64,000 nt of DNA from Branchiostoma floridae (Eukaryota; Chordata; Leptocardii; Amphioxiformes; Branchiostomatidae): NCBI RefSeq assembly GCF_000003815.2, contig NC_049987.1, positions 7,448,114 to 7,512,113 of the forward strand, written 5' to 3'. Below are positions 1 to 12,600 of this stretch, in pieces. A program made the position numbers and the translations under genes. The stretch's first letter is position 1. Each line of letters begins with the position of its first letter. The notes below the pieces were generated by a model. The model searched no databases. It was not told where the DNA came from and saw only the letters and a list, made by a program, of their open reading frames with translations.

Positions 1-224
1 CGTTTACACATTGTACTGTGTCTTACATTTGTATGCTTACACATGCTTTCTCTTCTTCATTTTGAGTTGCCCAGAATGTCTGTACTACCTGTACAATATA
101 TTTAAATCTAGTGAAACATAAACACTTGACAGTGCTCTGTATAATTTGATAAGGAACCCCATCAAATTCCTAACGTACTGGAGAGATAGTAGCCCTTGTT
201 GACATACCAGTTTTGTACTGACAG

Positions 225-397
225 GTAACCGGCTGGGACAGCCTATTGAGTGGATGGACTCCCAGGGTGAGGAGATCACAGCGTGGCGCACCATGCTGAA
301 CAAACCCAACGTCTGGGTGGACAGTTGTCTCCTCTTACGTCCCAGCATGGACTACAGGGTCCGACCATCCACCCCGGCACCTTCAACAACCAGCTAA
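225..397 (+). CDS. Terminal exon of a C2-domain protein, possibly synaptotagmin-like (partial gene)
   Basis: An AG acceptor ends at 224. With one base carried from an upstream exon outside the window, the frame stays open for 57 residues to TAA at 395-397. The peptide contains IEWMDSQGEE, then W-x2-ML-x2-P-x2-WV and LLLR. An acidic turn followed by an amphipathic W/ML/P/W helix and a final LLLR-type strand is how the second C2 domain of synaptotagmin-like (SYTL/granuphilin) and related tandem-C2 proteins usually ends. Those proteins tether secretory vesicles through Rab27 and phospholipids. The last codons (PSTPAPSTTS) are already written by the first unit of an 80-bp tandem repeat, so the C-terminus has been remodelled by that repeat. 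The upstream exons are off the window, so the family call rests on about 45 residues; another C2-protein family is possible. Confidence 0.45.
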
Positions 398-700
398 CCA
401 ACCTCAGTAATCGGATAGACAACCTCCACAGCCGGGTAGCCAACCTACACAGCTACACACCATCAACAACCAGCTAACCAACCTCAGCAACGGATAGACA
501 TCCTCAACAGCCGGGTAGCCAGCATCCATAGCTACACACCATCAACAACCAGCTAGACAACCTCAGTAACTGGATAGACATCCTCAACAGCCGGGTAGCC
601 AGCATCCATAGCTACACACCATCAACAACCAGCTAGACAACCTCAGTAACTGGATAGACATCCTCAACAGCCGGGTAGCCGAGTAGCCAACATCCACCTT
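381..700. repeat. 80-bp tandem repeat, four copies
   Basis: Copies start at 381, 461, 540 and 620, each with CATCAACAACCAGCT or a close variant, giving spacings of 80, 79 and 80 bp. Copies 2-4 are more alike than copy 1. A degenerate relative occurs at about 740-825 (CTCAACAACCAGATAG and CTCAACAGCCAG). The first copy supplies the stop codon and last residues of the upstream exon; the rest lies in its 3' UTR. Confidence 0.9.
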
Positions 701-3700
701 CTAGGACCTGTTACATACATGTACCTTTAAGAGCCAGTGAAACACCTCAATGACCAGCTGTCCAACCTCAACAACCAGATAGTTTCCCTTCAGAATTATC
801 TAGACAACCTCAACAGCCAGATATAGCTAGATACGCATGCTAGCTATAGGACAAAAAAGGTTTTGATATGAAAGGCGCCAAACATATCACAGAGCAATCT
901 CATGAGTCCATCTCTTGCCCCTTTTCAGATTTGATGCTACAAAACAACTTCTCAACAACTTATTGATGAGTAATTACCAAATTTATTCTAGTGAATACAT
1001 TTTATCTTTCTTCAACACAGATCTTCTCTTTGTTGGAGGGCAATGGTCTATAGGAGACCTGGTTAGGCAGTAGCAGGCTGGACTTATACTGTGATATCAT
1101 CATCTTGTAGTTTGGAAACATATTAGGCCCTTTATAATTTCTTGAACCACATAAGGGTCCTAACTGGTCAATTGGCTGGAAAGCTGCACTGAGGTATGCA
1201 AAACATTTTTCACAGTTTGTAAGAAGTAGTTGAGGTTTGGTAAAAGAGATAACAAGTATTAATCTGTAGTGGTAAAGCCTTGTACATTTATATCCTGTTA
1301 CTATAGCAATGAGTCAATCTTACGACAGTGATTATGCAGTTCACGATTCTGAAATTTCTACCAAATTTGCCAAATAAGCTGCCAAATATCCACTTCTTCC
1401 AGCTGAAGATATCTGCTTATTGTTGTGATTGGTGTTGTTTCAACTAAGACTTGAAAAATATGTTATTGTTGTTGTTGTTTTTTGTATAAAGTTGTCTGAT
1501 TGAATGTTCAAATCATTGGCATGATCACCTTTGTCCAGTAGGACTATCAATTAATCAATGGTTGAAATAGCAAGGAGGAATACTAGAGCCCCCTAACTGC
1601 AGTTACAAGCACTGCAGTCAAAAGGCCTGCTTGTCTTGCCTGCATCCTAAATGAATGTATTTTGCTTCAGAGTTTATTTCCAAATCTACTAATCTGTACT
1701 GACATGCTTGATTCTGAAAGCTTGCCTTTACTTTTCGTCTTCCCAATGCTGCTGTACAGATATTTAACTGGTAATATAGTTGTGTTGATAAATTGTGGAG
1801 ATAGGTCTGTGACTTTCTGTTATGCTAAAATAGATTATGTTTATATCATTTGGACAGTGCAGTAGAAAATATTGTAAGGTTTTGCCGCATGCTTTTCTTA
1901 TAAACCAGCCTCATACAATTCACACCATCGTCTTACTAAAGCATACAAATGTATGTACCCTAGGAAACATTGGTTTACATGATGTACATTTGTCACAGGC
2001 CAATCATGGACCAGTTTTTCTATGAAACCTGAGTGTCAGACCATTTTACTGTTGAAGCCTCCTTCAGTGTAAAACACTGTAAGTGCAAGCAATAACAATG
2101 ACAAAAGACTGAAATGTTTGCTAAGGTCTATCTTTGTTGTGGTTAGATGTTTTACACGTTTCCAGAGCTTCTTGCCAGATAACAACTGTTAGCAGAGTAG
2201 TCACAAAGGGAACTGCATGGCAGAGAATGATCTGCTTCTTTGAAGTGGAAAAAACAATCTACTGAAAAACAACAGACATGTACAGGCATAAGATTGGGTT
2301 CAACAGTTCTGTCCCAACAAATCCTTTTGGACATTGTGTAAAGAGCCAGTGAGAAGGTGGCCATGCAGACCATTTTGTACATTTTGTAGATATGACAGAC
2401 AGTGTAAAACTCATGGGAAATGTCATTTGGTGCTGTTAAATATCCTGACAACAATGTCAGAAATCTGGATACAGAAAAAAGATATAAAGAAAGCATGACT
2501 GCCTCACAATGTCCAGTTTCATCGAGTACTCTCAGCAGATATACTGTAACATAGCATTCTGTACCATTGTCCAATTAACTTATCTGTTCCACTACTATTA
2601 TACAGAACTGTAAACTGGACTACATGTAAACATAACGATGCCTGTAACATACAGAAGCTCACCAGTTAACTTTGTGTAATAAGTCTTGCCAGCCACGGCC
2701 AAGGGCCATTCCAGAAAAATGAGGTACAAGACAGCGTTAGAAAAGTTGACCATCTGTACATGACACCCAGTCTGTCATGTACAGGCTTTTTCTATCTAGG
2801 AATGGTCCAGCTTAGAGCTGGCAATCAGCTGCAAACACTATTTATTCCAACTTGCCTGTTCAGTATTTATTCCTGCTTGTGAGACATTGTATTAAATGTA
2901 CCCCTATGTTCAGTGCCATAACGTGCCTTCCTTTCTAAGGTCCAAGAGAATGGCAGAGTATTTTTCTAGCAAATAACTGAGAGAAAACAAATGAGGGGAA
3001 ACCTTTTTGAACTATTCTCCCCATTTCAATCAAGAAATTTTGTCGCTGTATAAGTGAATGGCAATGTATATGAAGGCAGAGACATAATTTGCATAGGCTA
3101 AAGTTCCACTATAAGTATATCTGTCAGCGTTGATATGTGTGTATGTGTATATATATGAAATTCAATATACTAACTAGTAATGGGAGATGCTATGCAACAG
3201 AAGTATAGGATATCCTGCAGCAGAGCATAGTTATAGACTTAAGCTGCTTTTCAAATCTCTCAAGGGTAGGGAATTTATCAAGCACCTTGTACCAAGAGTG
3301 TTACAGAAAAGATTATTGAAAATGCAGAGGAAAATACAGTGTCTATTGTATGTCCACAGCACCCACTGAAATTGTAATGCACCACCAGTGTAGCCATAGT
3401 CGGCTGCTAGTATAGGACAACTAGCATCAGTTGGAGTATCGTGCATATGTATGGTAGAGAATATATCAGATATTGTTAAGAACCATGCTGTACCATCATG
3501 CCACTACCATCTATTTTTCTAACATTTTGTAACATCATGTTGCATGGAGGGATAATGTTGTATGACCTGTACAAATTTGTCTGCTTCTGCAAACACTGTG
3601 AGGACAAATTTTACTGTGTTCCTTATGGTGGATTCAAAAGAGCATTCGTTCAACCAGTCACAATATGCCAATGTCAGCCTTGCCTGGCTTGATATCTCCA

Positions 3701-5014
3701 GTGTAACACCTTTCACACTTTGTACAAGGATATTAGAAATGGGGGGAATGGCTGTAGACTTTAAAGCATTGAAAAGATTGTCTGCCAACATCATCAATGT
3801 TATGGTCAGATGGCCATGATCTTTATAACATTATAGAGAGATACGAAGCAATAATGTCAAAGTGAATGTTATGATTCTACAACACTAGAGTACAACCCAT
3901 CCCTGTGTAATGTCATGGCCACTAGCATCTGCTACTACCAAGTCTGTGACCAGTCTGGGACTTGTTGTGTTGATGACTTAACAAGAAACATGTCCCTCCA
4001 TGCCTGCAATGTACAGGTGGCAAATGCTTCAATAAAACCCTTTGACACTGTACAGGATTGTGTGTGTGTGTATGAACTTTTATGTTGTCCTCAGTTTATG
4101 GACACAAGTGAGGTGAGAAGATTATTACAATGATAGCAATTGCAATTAGAGAAAGCATTTTTTATTTAACATTACGTGACAGAATCATTTCAGCATAGTT
4201 GATAGTGCCTTAAGTCTTATAGATTTAATAGTGCATTATTTACTTCCTGACAGAGGAACAAATAAATTAATGGAACTACACATTATGTCCCATGTCACAC
4301 TTTTACCTTACAAGTTTTCATGTCAAGTAATGAGGCCACCTATTAGTTGGGGACAGAACTACAAGAATACATGTAGATGTAGCGTTAATTTCTGATCATC
4401 ACATCATAATTTTACCCTTTTGGTGTCTGGACTACAAGTGAAAGGGGTGGCTTGCAGAAGTAGTGTAAAGACTTGTGGTGGGATGGGGACAGAAATACAT
4501 ACAATTATATTACTTCAACAATGTCAATATGGTTTTCAAGTCGATGTGAAACCTTGCATTAAGGGCAGGGATAACGTATGATGCAGCAAAGCCGGGAGAG
4601 ATGGAATCGTGAAGTATTTAAGGTACATGTTCTACAAGAAGTAAATTATTAACACAGAACCCAGTTGTTACAGACACAGTTCCCAGAAAGAGAAGCTCCA
4701 AGCCACAAGATAGCCTGATTAAATCTTGCTTATAGCAGCCCGATTAACCAGAAGGGGCGGGACCAGTTACAGCCAGCAGAGTTTGTATCACACAGACTAG
4801 CCACAGGACAAATCAGCTACTAAATAATCAGCCAATCCAGGCGTACACTTCACGTGCCAGTCCCAAATGGGTTACGTTGACCAAATATCTGAAAGGAGTT
4901 TGTTGTTACAAGCGACATTGATACAAAGTACTGCACATGTAACTTTCATTTGTGGGTTGAAAGTAACAACATACAAAATAGGCCAGTCTGATAATTGAAC
5001 CAAACCAATACCTG
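701..5014. other. Non-coding stretch downstream of the C2-type gene
   Basis: I see no open frame with coding character or paired splice sites here. The longest open frame (about 2152-2574, minus) is rich in Cys, Tyr and Phe and resembles no family I know. An imperfect foldback lies at about 2688-2826, with arms around TTGCCAGC and GGCCATTCC. The stretch probably starts with the 3' UTR of the left-edge gene. Confidence 0.5.
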
Positions 5015-5023
5015 GTGTGCAAC

Positions 5024-5114
5024 TAGCTGAGGTAACTGGGTTCTGAAAAACGTATTTACTTGTAGTGCTTTCCTACAACTAAATATGTTTTTCAGAGCCA
5101 AGTTGCCTCAGCTA
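5024..5114. mobile_element. 91-bp foldback MITE with 9-bp flanking direct repeat
   Basis: The element begins TAGCTGAGGTAACT and ends AGTTGCCTCAGCTA. The arms continue inward through TCTGAAAAACGTATTTA and its near complement. GTGTGCAAC is present on both sides (5015-5023 and 5115-5123), as expected for a target-site duplication. An 8-9 bp duplication fits hAT or Mutator-like transposition. Confidence 0.8.
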
Positions 5115-5123
5115 GTGTGCAAC

Positions 5124-6954
5124 AAGAGCCTCTGAACTACACTGATAAATCATTCTTATATACCAGCACAGTATAGCACATATTAACAATTTTAAGTTAA
5201 AATCCAATCAAATTTGACAAATTATGCTACCACAGTATTTTCTGTTCATTAAACCCAGGACTCGATTTTTATGACGTCATTGAGAACCCCAAAACAGACG
5301 TAAGCTGCCTAGTCTAAATCCAGGTAATTACAAAGGTTATACAGATAACTGAAAACAAATATGTGATTGACAATAAATCATTGATCTTTCATCAGCAGGT
5401 AGGTTTTCTGTTTCAGGAGACAGCTTATCGACATAATCTTTCAGGCAGATCGTTTTGTTTGAAAAGATTTCTCTTATGGATGACACGCTGTGGTTTAAAT
5501 AAGTACAATGTACTTAAGTATCAGGCGGCTCCCTCTGGCGCCTAAATTCATACTGCACTGATGAATAGTCACAACTTTTAATTGCAACATTTACAAGAAA
5601 GTGGACGATTCCAGGACGAACAAGCAAGCACAGTTACATTGATTAGCTCAATGTCAATTGTTTCACAAATTAGCATTGAAGTTTGGATGCAGTAGCCCTT
5701 CGGGGGAGACAATTTACGTAATTACACTTATACCACTTATACAATGCAAACTTATGACTCAATGTCAAGTTGGTTTGTTTGTGAAATGTCTTAATTATTG
5801 TCAGTTATTACTTCAAATTGTCGAATCTACGGAATCAAGGTCAAATAAGCCTTAAAAATCAATACCCCTTTGCGAGCCTTTCGCCATTTCCCCATTCCCG
5901 AAAAGACCGAAATTTGGCAATTTGACGGTCGTCTTAGTCACTTTCGCGGTCGCGGCCGGGAGCGGTACTGCAGATTAGGCTCTGATGGGGTTTATACTCT
6001 AAACTTATAAAAATGTGAAAATAGACGAGACATTGGGCTTAAAGATAGTAGCTACTTTTCAGGACAGGTCCGGACATCTTCACACATATTTAGAACAACG
6101 TTTAAGGCTTATAGAAACATCGTGTGACATGAAAATGATGGGTTTTTAGATACCGCGCGAGGAGGCCATGCAGCACCGTGGCTTCCCTTGGAAGCGCCAC
6201 CTATATTCTTGTACACATTACTTTTTCTACGTAATGAGTAGGTTAAAAACGTATATGGACACCATCCGACTTCCGAATATTACTTACATATTTTCTTCCA
6301 ATGTTCATCCGGTTATGATAAAAATTTGGACATCAGATCGCAAAATGACACGGAGATACCTGCAGCATATAGACTGGTTGTATAGACTGGTTTGCTACTC
6401 TACTGTATGTCCTCTAACTTATTTCATGTTGACTGGTTGCATCAGAAGAAAATATATCGGACCTTAAACAAACAGCGTCTGTTGATCAAAACAACAATCT
6501 GCCACCAATGCGCTCAAATCAATTTATATATCGTATTTAATGCATTGCCTTCTTTGTTGTACTACAGTTTCTCAAAGAAATGGATATTGTTGTGACAAAT
6601 AGAGCAGCTTTGATTAATGATGTGACCTACCACTTTTTTCCAGGCACAAGGCACAAGACTACGAGAAAAAGACTACGATCTGGGAATGACTGGTGCGAGT
6701 TCGCGCCATTTTTGCGAGTCCCAGGTTTTGTTACGTTTGTGCGCACGTGATCTTTATGGACAGCTCCGTTTGTGCCTCAGAGTTCATGACACCTCAGTGC
6801 CCAGACTCCTCTATATACATTTTAATCAGACATGTCTTCAAAAACTAATTATTCGATAAGGTAAAATTATAAGATATTTATATATGTGATTTAAACGCTC
6901 GAGCACCGGTCTGTACGTCATACTGACTTTAATAACGGTAGTGGATAAACCCGG
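5124..6954. other. Non-coding stretch with CpG-containing patches
   Basis: No supported gene. Two short CpG-richer patches, about 5870-5980 and 6150-6200, stand out from AT-rich surroundings and could be unrecognised first exons or promoters. I see no convincing open frame with splice sites. Confidence 0.4.
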
Positions 6955-7105
6955 TATTCTCCAAGCTGAGGTTGACGGGGAAGGTTTTTTTTTTACCTTT
7001 TTGTCATATGGAACGCTTTCTGTCCCGTTCTGCCGACATAAAACCAAACATAACGTTATGATAAAAGGGTCACAATTTTCCCCACCAACCTCTGCTTGGA
7101 GGGTA
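6955..7105. mobile_element. MITE of the CTCCAAGCAGAGG family
   Basis: The left end TATTCTCCAAGCTGAGG and the right end CCTCTGCTTGGAGGGTA are inverted copies. The direct repeat GATAAACC occurs at 6944-6951 and 7106-7113, offset by three bases on the left. The interior is palindromic and resembles the copy at 39542-39698. Confidence 0.75.
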
Positions 7106-9678
7106 GATAAACCGTAAAATGAGTAAAACTGGTAACGTTCAGCATTCTAAAACAGTCTTTTTTAATCTACAAGACTAGCTACTTTACTCTTCCCGGTCCC
7201 CTTTATTTTCTCGTATCTATAGCCAACATGTGCTGTGTTTTCTCTTTGCCAGCTTTGCGACTGTTACTCTGACTCATAAATAAGAGGACAAGAGGAGACT
7301 TCAAATCCGGTTTAAAGCACACACTATGCTCAACCTTCCTTCTAGCGTTACCTTTAGTTGTACCTACGCTAAGGGAAATGTTTTTGGCGTCTTTAAATTT
7401 GCTCGAGGTTTCTTTCTAAATGGCCTTACATTGTCTGATTCATCTGTAATTTCTAACGGTAAGAAAGTTGGACTTACCGAAAATCTGGACAGCACAACAC
7501 CAGTCTCTGTGAAGGATTGAGACAATGCACCACTCCGCTGGCGGAGAAGATTATAGTGTCCCCAGTCTATATGAAACGATGGCTGCAACTGCTTGCCCCC
7601 TCCAGCCAGCCCCCCCCCCCCCCCAAACAAACATACACTGATTAATTTATAATCCGTTGCAGGTATAATCATTGGGTGTTGGCATGTCCCCTAGTATAGC
7701 CTCTGCCCAACATACAATCCTCCCTTGTATTTATCCAAGTGTAAGTACCAAAAAGCAAATTCTGTCGAACAATGACAACTCAAGGTTGGACAAATGATTA
7801 TAGATTTTTAAACTTTTTTATTATTAATAATGAATATAATTTTCCTGCACATAAATCAAACTGAGATGTTTTCACAACCCTTTTTTCACGGCCACACGAC
7901 TAGGCTAATAGTATATGGCCAGCCTGAAAAATAACTACCAACATTTGTTGTATATATTGCCTCAATATATGTATTCGATTGGCAGGCATTGCAGAGAAGT
8001 ATGATAGTGCTACACTTTACATACAAAATCGCTTGGCTCGACTGACATCTGCTACAAACACTCATCTCTGCTACATGAACTTTTTAACACAGCAACTTTC
8101 TGCACTTCAAACCTCTACATTTTACATAGTTTACAGGGGGACTTCAGTAACAGTATTTTTCATTCCTAAATCTGGTCTGAGTTGGAAAAATCAAAACTAT
8201 TAAGTTTGACAGCCGCAAAACTTTGGTTCTAACTTATTTTCAAGGTTCTTGAAAATTACAAAAGGATACATTTGGCTGGAAATTTCCCTTAAACCATCAC
8301 GTCTATCATTAAAATTAAAAAGGAAGTTTTTACTATACAAACTTTGAGTAATACATCAGGAAATACAAGGATTTGTAAACAGTTCATTTTGCTGCCTACT
8401 CTCTGTATTATAGAACAGACTACTAGCAAAACCTGCTGTGTTGTGCAGGGCTTTGCGAGCACCAATAAATGATTATTATATAATCATGACTGTTGGACCT
8501 TGAGTAACGTACAGCAGAGCATGTATCCATACATGGTGTATACAGCAGTTACATGTATCAGCAAATAGACTACCCAATGAAAAAAGACTGGCGCATTTTC
8601 TAACAGCTTTGTCCTTTTAAGGTCAATTGGCACATACAGTATATAGATTCACAGATTTTTAAAAAAAGCTGCTTACATATCAGTTTCTGTAGGATCATCT
8701 TGTGGGAGAACTTGGTCCGGTGTTATTGCCACTTTTTTATTTATTGTCATGTTGCCCTTTCTAACATTACTCATAGCAAAGGTGTATCCACAGTTCCAGT
8801 GGTCAAACAGAAAGCAATCAAGGAATTGTGACACAAAGATATCTAAAATGACAAATTTAGGAGGTTCACGAAAGAATTCCTGAAACAAAAATCTTTTCTA
8901 TTTGGTGGCTTCATTCCAAGTGTAGCAAGAGGAACAAAGAATGACCTTGACCGCAGTGTTACTTTCACTGAGTAAAAAAATTTCCCAAACCAAATAATTT
9001 CTGTAAAAGTATCTATGGTCTCCTCACTTTTGTTTCCCAATAGATTCTATAAGATGTCATTTGAAGCTGATCATATAACACAGATATAAAATTTCTTCAG
9101 AATTCTCTTCAACGAACGAACAGAGAAACTAAAATAAAACTTGTTGAAGTGCGCATTCAGCAAATTAAAAGTGTACAGACTAGCAACAATCCTAAAGAAG
9201 GCCCCTATATTTACCGCTACTTGACTGCCTTACATGATTATCCAACTTTTGATTAGACAAATAGCCACATCTTGCTGAGATGTGGTACTCCAAGGTGTTT
9301 GGCAAGAAGGCCCCTCTACATCAATCCCTTATCCCAACACGCTGCCATCCTACACAGGTAACACCTTCATCAGGGCAGTACAGTTTCAAACAACATGTGT
9401 TGTTCACAAATTCACATGTGTTGTTTACAACCTTCACACATAGGACTTGTGTAACTGTAAGTTCTATGTGTGAAATTTGTGAACAACACGTATATACTAA
9501 TGCCATTAACAGAATGGGTGCCTCCGTTGCGTTGGCAAGACAAACTATTGCAAACCCCCTTTCCTAGACACTTTGCAATGTGAGTATTGTTACTGCTTTG
9601 TGAGGACAGCTGGGTTGGACCTTATGGGATGGCAGCGTTTGTGTGGACGAGGCCTGAAGTAACGCATAGCTAACAGGT
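7106..9678. other. Non-coding stretch before the SH3BGR-like gene
   Basis: No supported gene. A minus-strand open segment at about 8673-8860 is bounded by a possible AG acceptor and a GTAAGC donor but resembles nothing I know. At 9390-9490 there are short inverted repeats around ACATGTGTTGTTCACAAA and its complement. The part just below 9679 is expected to hold the 3' UTR of the SH3BGR-like gene. Confidence 0.4.
7610..7624. repeat. Poly-C run (15 bases)
   Basis: Homopolymer of C preceded by CCAGCCAG, inside a gene-free stretch. Exact length may be unreliable in assembly. Confidence 0.9.
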
Positions 9679-12600
9679 CTATTCCTCTTCCGTTGGTTCC
9701 TCTTCTGTTGGTTCCTCTTCCTCCTTTGTCTCTTCCTCCTTTGTCTCTTCCTCCTCTGCAGCTGGGGCCTCATTCTCTGGTGCCTTTTCTTCTTCTTCTT
9801 CATCTTTCTTTTCTTCCTCTTCTTCCTCCTCCCCCTCTCCTCTAAACTTGATCTTCTCTCCTGCAGGTTTGTCTAGTTTCAGGAAGTCGTAGACCTGTTC
9901 GTTCTCCTTGGCCACCTCAAACTCTTCCCAACCCTGCAGAAATCAAACAACAGCATTTTGATTACATTCACTTTGTTTTATTTATCATGTATGTGGTTAC
10001 TCATGTGTGCCTTTGTGTTTTTTATTTGTGTGCCATGCATGTGTTTTGTTCCTTTTCTTTGAAAATCGATAAAAATTATCTGAAAAAAAAACAGCATTTC
10101 CTGAGGCTACTACTGTTAAATTGTTCATCACAAATCATTTCAAACAAGCAATTTCACTATCACTTTACAAGTATCTGTTTATCTACGATGTTACAACTCA
10201 GGACATTCCGTTTTTTTACTATATATATATAATTGACATGGAAGTGGACAAGGACTTGTGTGGAAAGGTTGGCAAAATATGTATGACTGTATCAGATTAT
10301 ATCATAATATTGTTTTCTGGGCTATCTTTTCTTCTTTTCTTCAGCATTACCCAATCTTCCATATTAAAATGTTATCACATAGAGAAGAGGTAACAATTCC
10401 AAATGTAGTATTTTACATATCTTCCACTCATGAGTCAGAGCAATGCCACGACCTTTAACCTGTGATGTCATCTTCCTCCTTTATGATTATGACATCATCC
10501 CTCCCTAAGGACAGGTTCCATTGGGCTTAAGCCCTGTTTATCACCATTTAGCCATTCGTAATCCATGCCAATGGAATTACCTGCGTCTGGGAATAACTGA
10601 CTTCAATATTTTAGAATAGTACAAATATAGGCACTACATGACAAATTGATGAAAATCATGCGACTGGAAATCCTGTCCTGTCTAAAATCAAAGAACTCTC
10701 TACCGTTTTGACTGCCTGCTGTGCCTTTTCTCTTTTCACTCATTTTTTTTAAATCCATGGAAAAACTGATAGGGCAGGCAGCCAATATCAGCACCCATCT
10801 GGGACCATTAGCAGACAACTGGGCACCATGGGAGATGACTGGCCTCCTCGGGGACTACAAGCCAAGAAGAAATACACTACCATCTTTGGCAATGTCTCCA
10901 TAATACGCTGCAATGCACCGTATTACTGTAATGCACTGCAACTCATGCACTTGTACTTTGGATCAGAAGTGGCAATGACAACAGAGTACAATACCTTGTA
11001 TCTTGAATATTTAGCAATGCCTTAGAGTCGATTCCATATTACCGAGAGGGTGTTCCTTGCCTTTTGTTCCAACATTTTGGAAATCTTTGTAACAATCTAA
11101 CTGTGATAAGTAACTGTTTAGAACTATTTATAACATCTATGTGACGTTCTAAATATTTCTATAGTATTCAAACATGTTAGAAACATTTCTAACATCAAAT
11201 GCATTATTTCTGTTACTTTCTAAACTGTTCCAACATAGATGCATCATTTGTGATCACAGGTTCGAACATGGAAACAATATGATGAAACTGGGTCAGTGGG
11301 CTGGGAAGAGGGCAATTCACACATCCCTGCCAAGTGCAGGAAATTATGTCTGTCTGCCACCTTCTCACAAAAGACTCACCAGTGTATACTAAAGAAATGG
11401 TCTAAAAATACAAGAGCCAAACAAAGGACCAAGCTTAGCAGCTTTGTTTATGGGGTCAATAAAAGTTTTTATGGAGGGAAAAAAATGACACAAAATGTTG
11501 GAACATGTTGGAACAGTAACAAAAACACATAGATGTTTGAAAATTGTTCTAAATAAAGAGATAATTATATCATTACTTTCCCAAATGTTCCAACAAATAT
11601 AAAAAGGTTTAAACATGTTTAAACTTTCATTTTGAAATGTTTGAACAATTTCAAACTTTAGTGACTGAAATGTTCTTTTACTCAAAATAGTTCAAACTTA
11701 TTACAAATATTATTTCAAAACCATCTCGGTGCCTTGGAATTGACTCTATTAATTTTTACAAAAAAAGTACATTTTATTTTCCCATCAGCATTTCTACTAA
11801 ATATCCCGACATATCATTTTCTTCTTTCAAACATGTACAGCATTTTTTGGTCAATAATTCATAATAGCCTTTCATTACGATTACAAACAAATTCCTCAAG
11901 AAGGTTCCAGGTGCTTGCCGCCTTTTCCCATGTAATTGCCCCACAACACATTATAGATTTCTTATCACAACAACGTGAAGTGGACTGGAGAAAAGACAGC
12001 TGTTTTTGGTCAGGCCACACTGAGTTTGATCTAGATTTGGTTCTAGTGAAGAATTTTGAACGTTGGCTCCATTTCTGTGGTTCTCTGAAGGGTTTGAAGT
12101 TGGACTGACTCCAGAGCCCATCCCTCCATCCCAGGACGGAAGTTGGGACAGGAAAAATTTTTTACCCTGCCTATACAAAAAAAACTTCAATCAACTTCAT
12201 GATAATACAGTGGTCAAAATACATTTTTTCGGCGTTCTGCAATATTGCGGATTGTCAAAATTTTCTTCTGCAATTAGAAAACAGGTTTCATACCCTAACT
12301 ATGAATTGATATGTAAAGGAGGTGAAGACAATTTTTAGATAGACCAATAGAAAACAAAAGCAAGACCAAGTCAAGACAACACACAGGAGCTAATGTTGTC
12401 TTGTAGGGGTGAGAATGCCACTAGTTTGCTAACATATAACAACCATTGAATCCCAATCCTGATTTTTTTTCAATCTGCAAAATTGCAGATTGTTTAATTT
12501 TTCTTCTGCAATCTTGAAAATCCTTCTGCAAATTGCAGATTGCAGATGGGTATTTCGAACACTGCAATACATTGATGAAAATGTACTTCCTTAGCCAAAA

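Noticed and set aside
2152-2574. 140-codon minus-strand open frame
   Set aside because: Composition (Cys, Tyr, Phe, Ser) is what AT-rich DNA gives by chance; no motif, no splice context.
9564-9803. Arg/Lys/Gln-rich minus-strand frame
   Set aside because: It is a shifted-frame reading of the Glu-rich tail of the SH3BGR-like gene.
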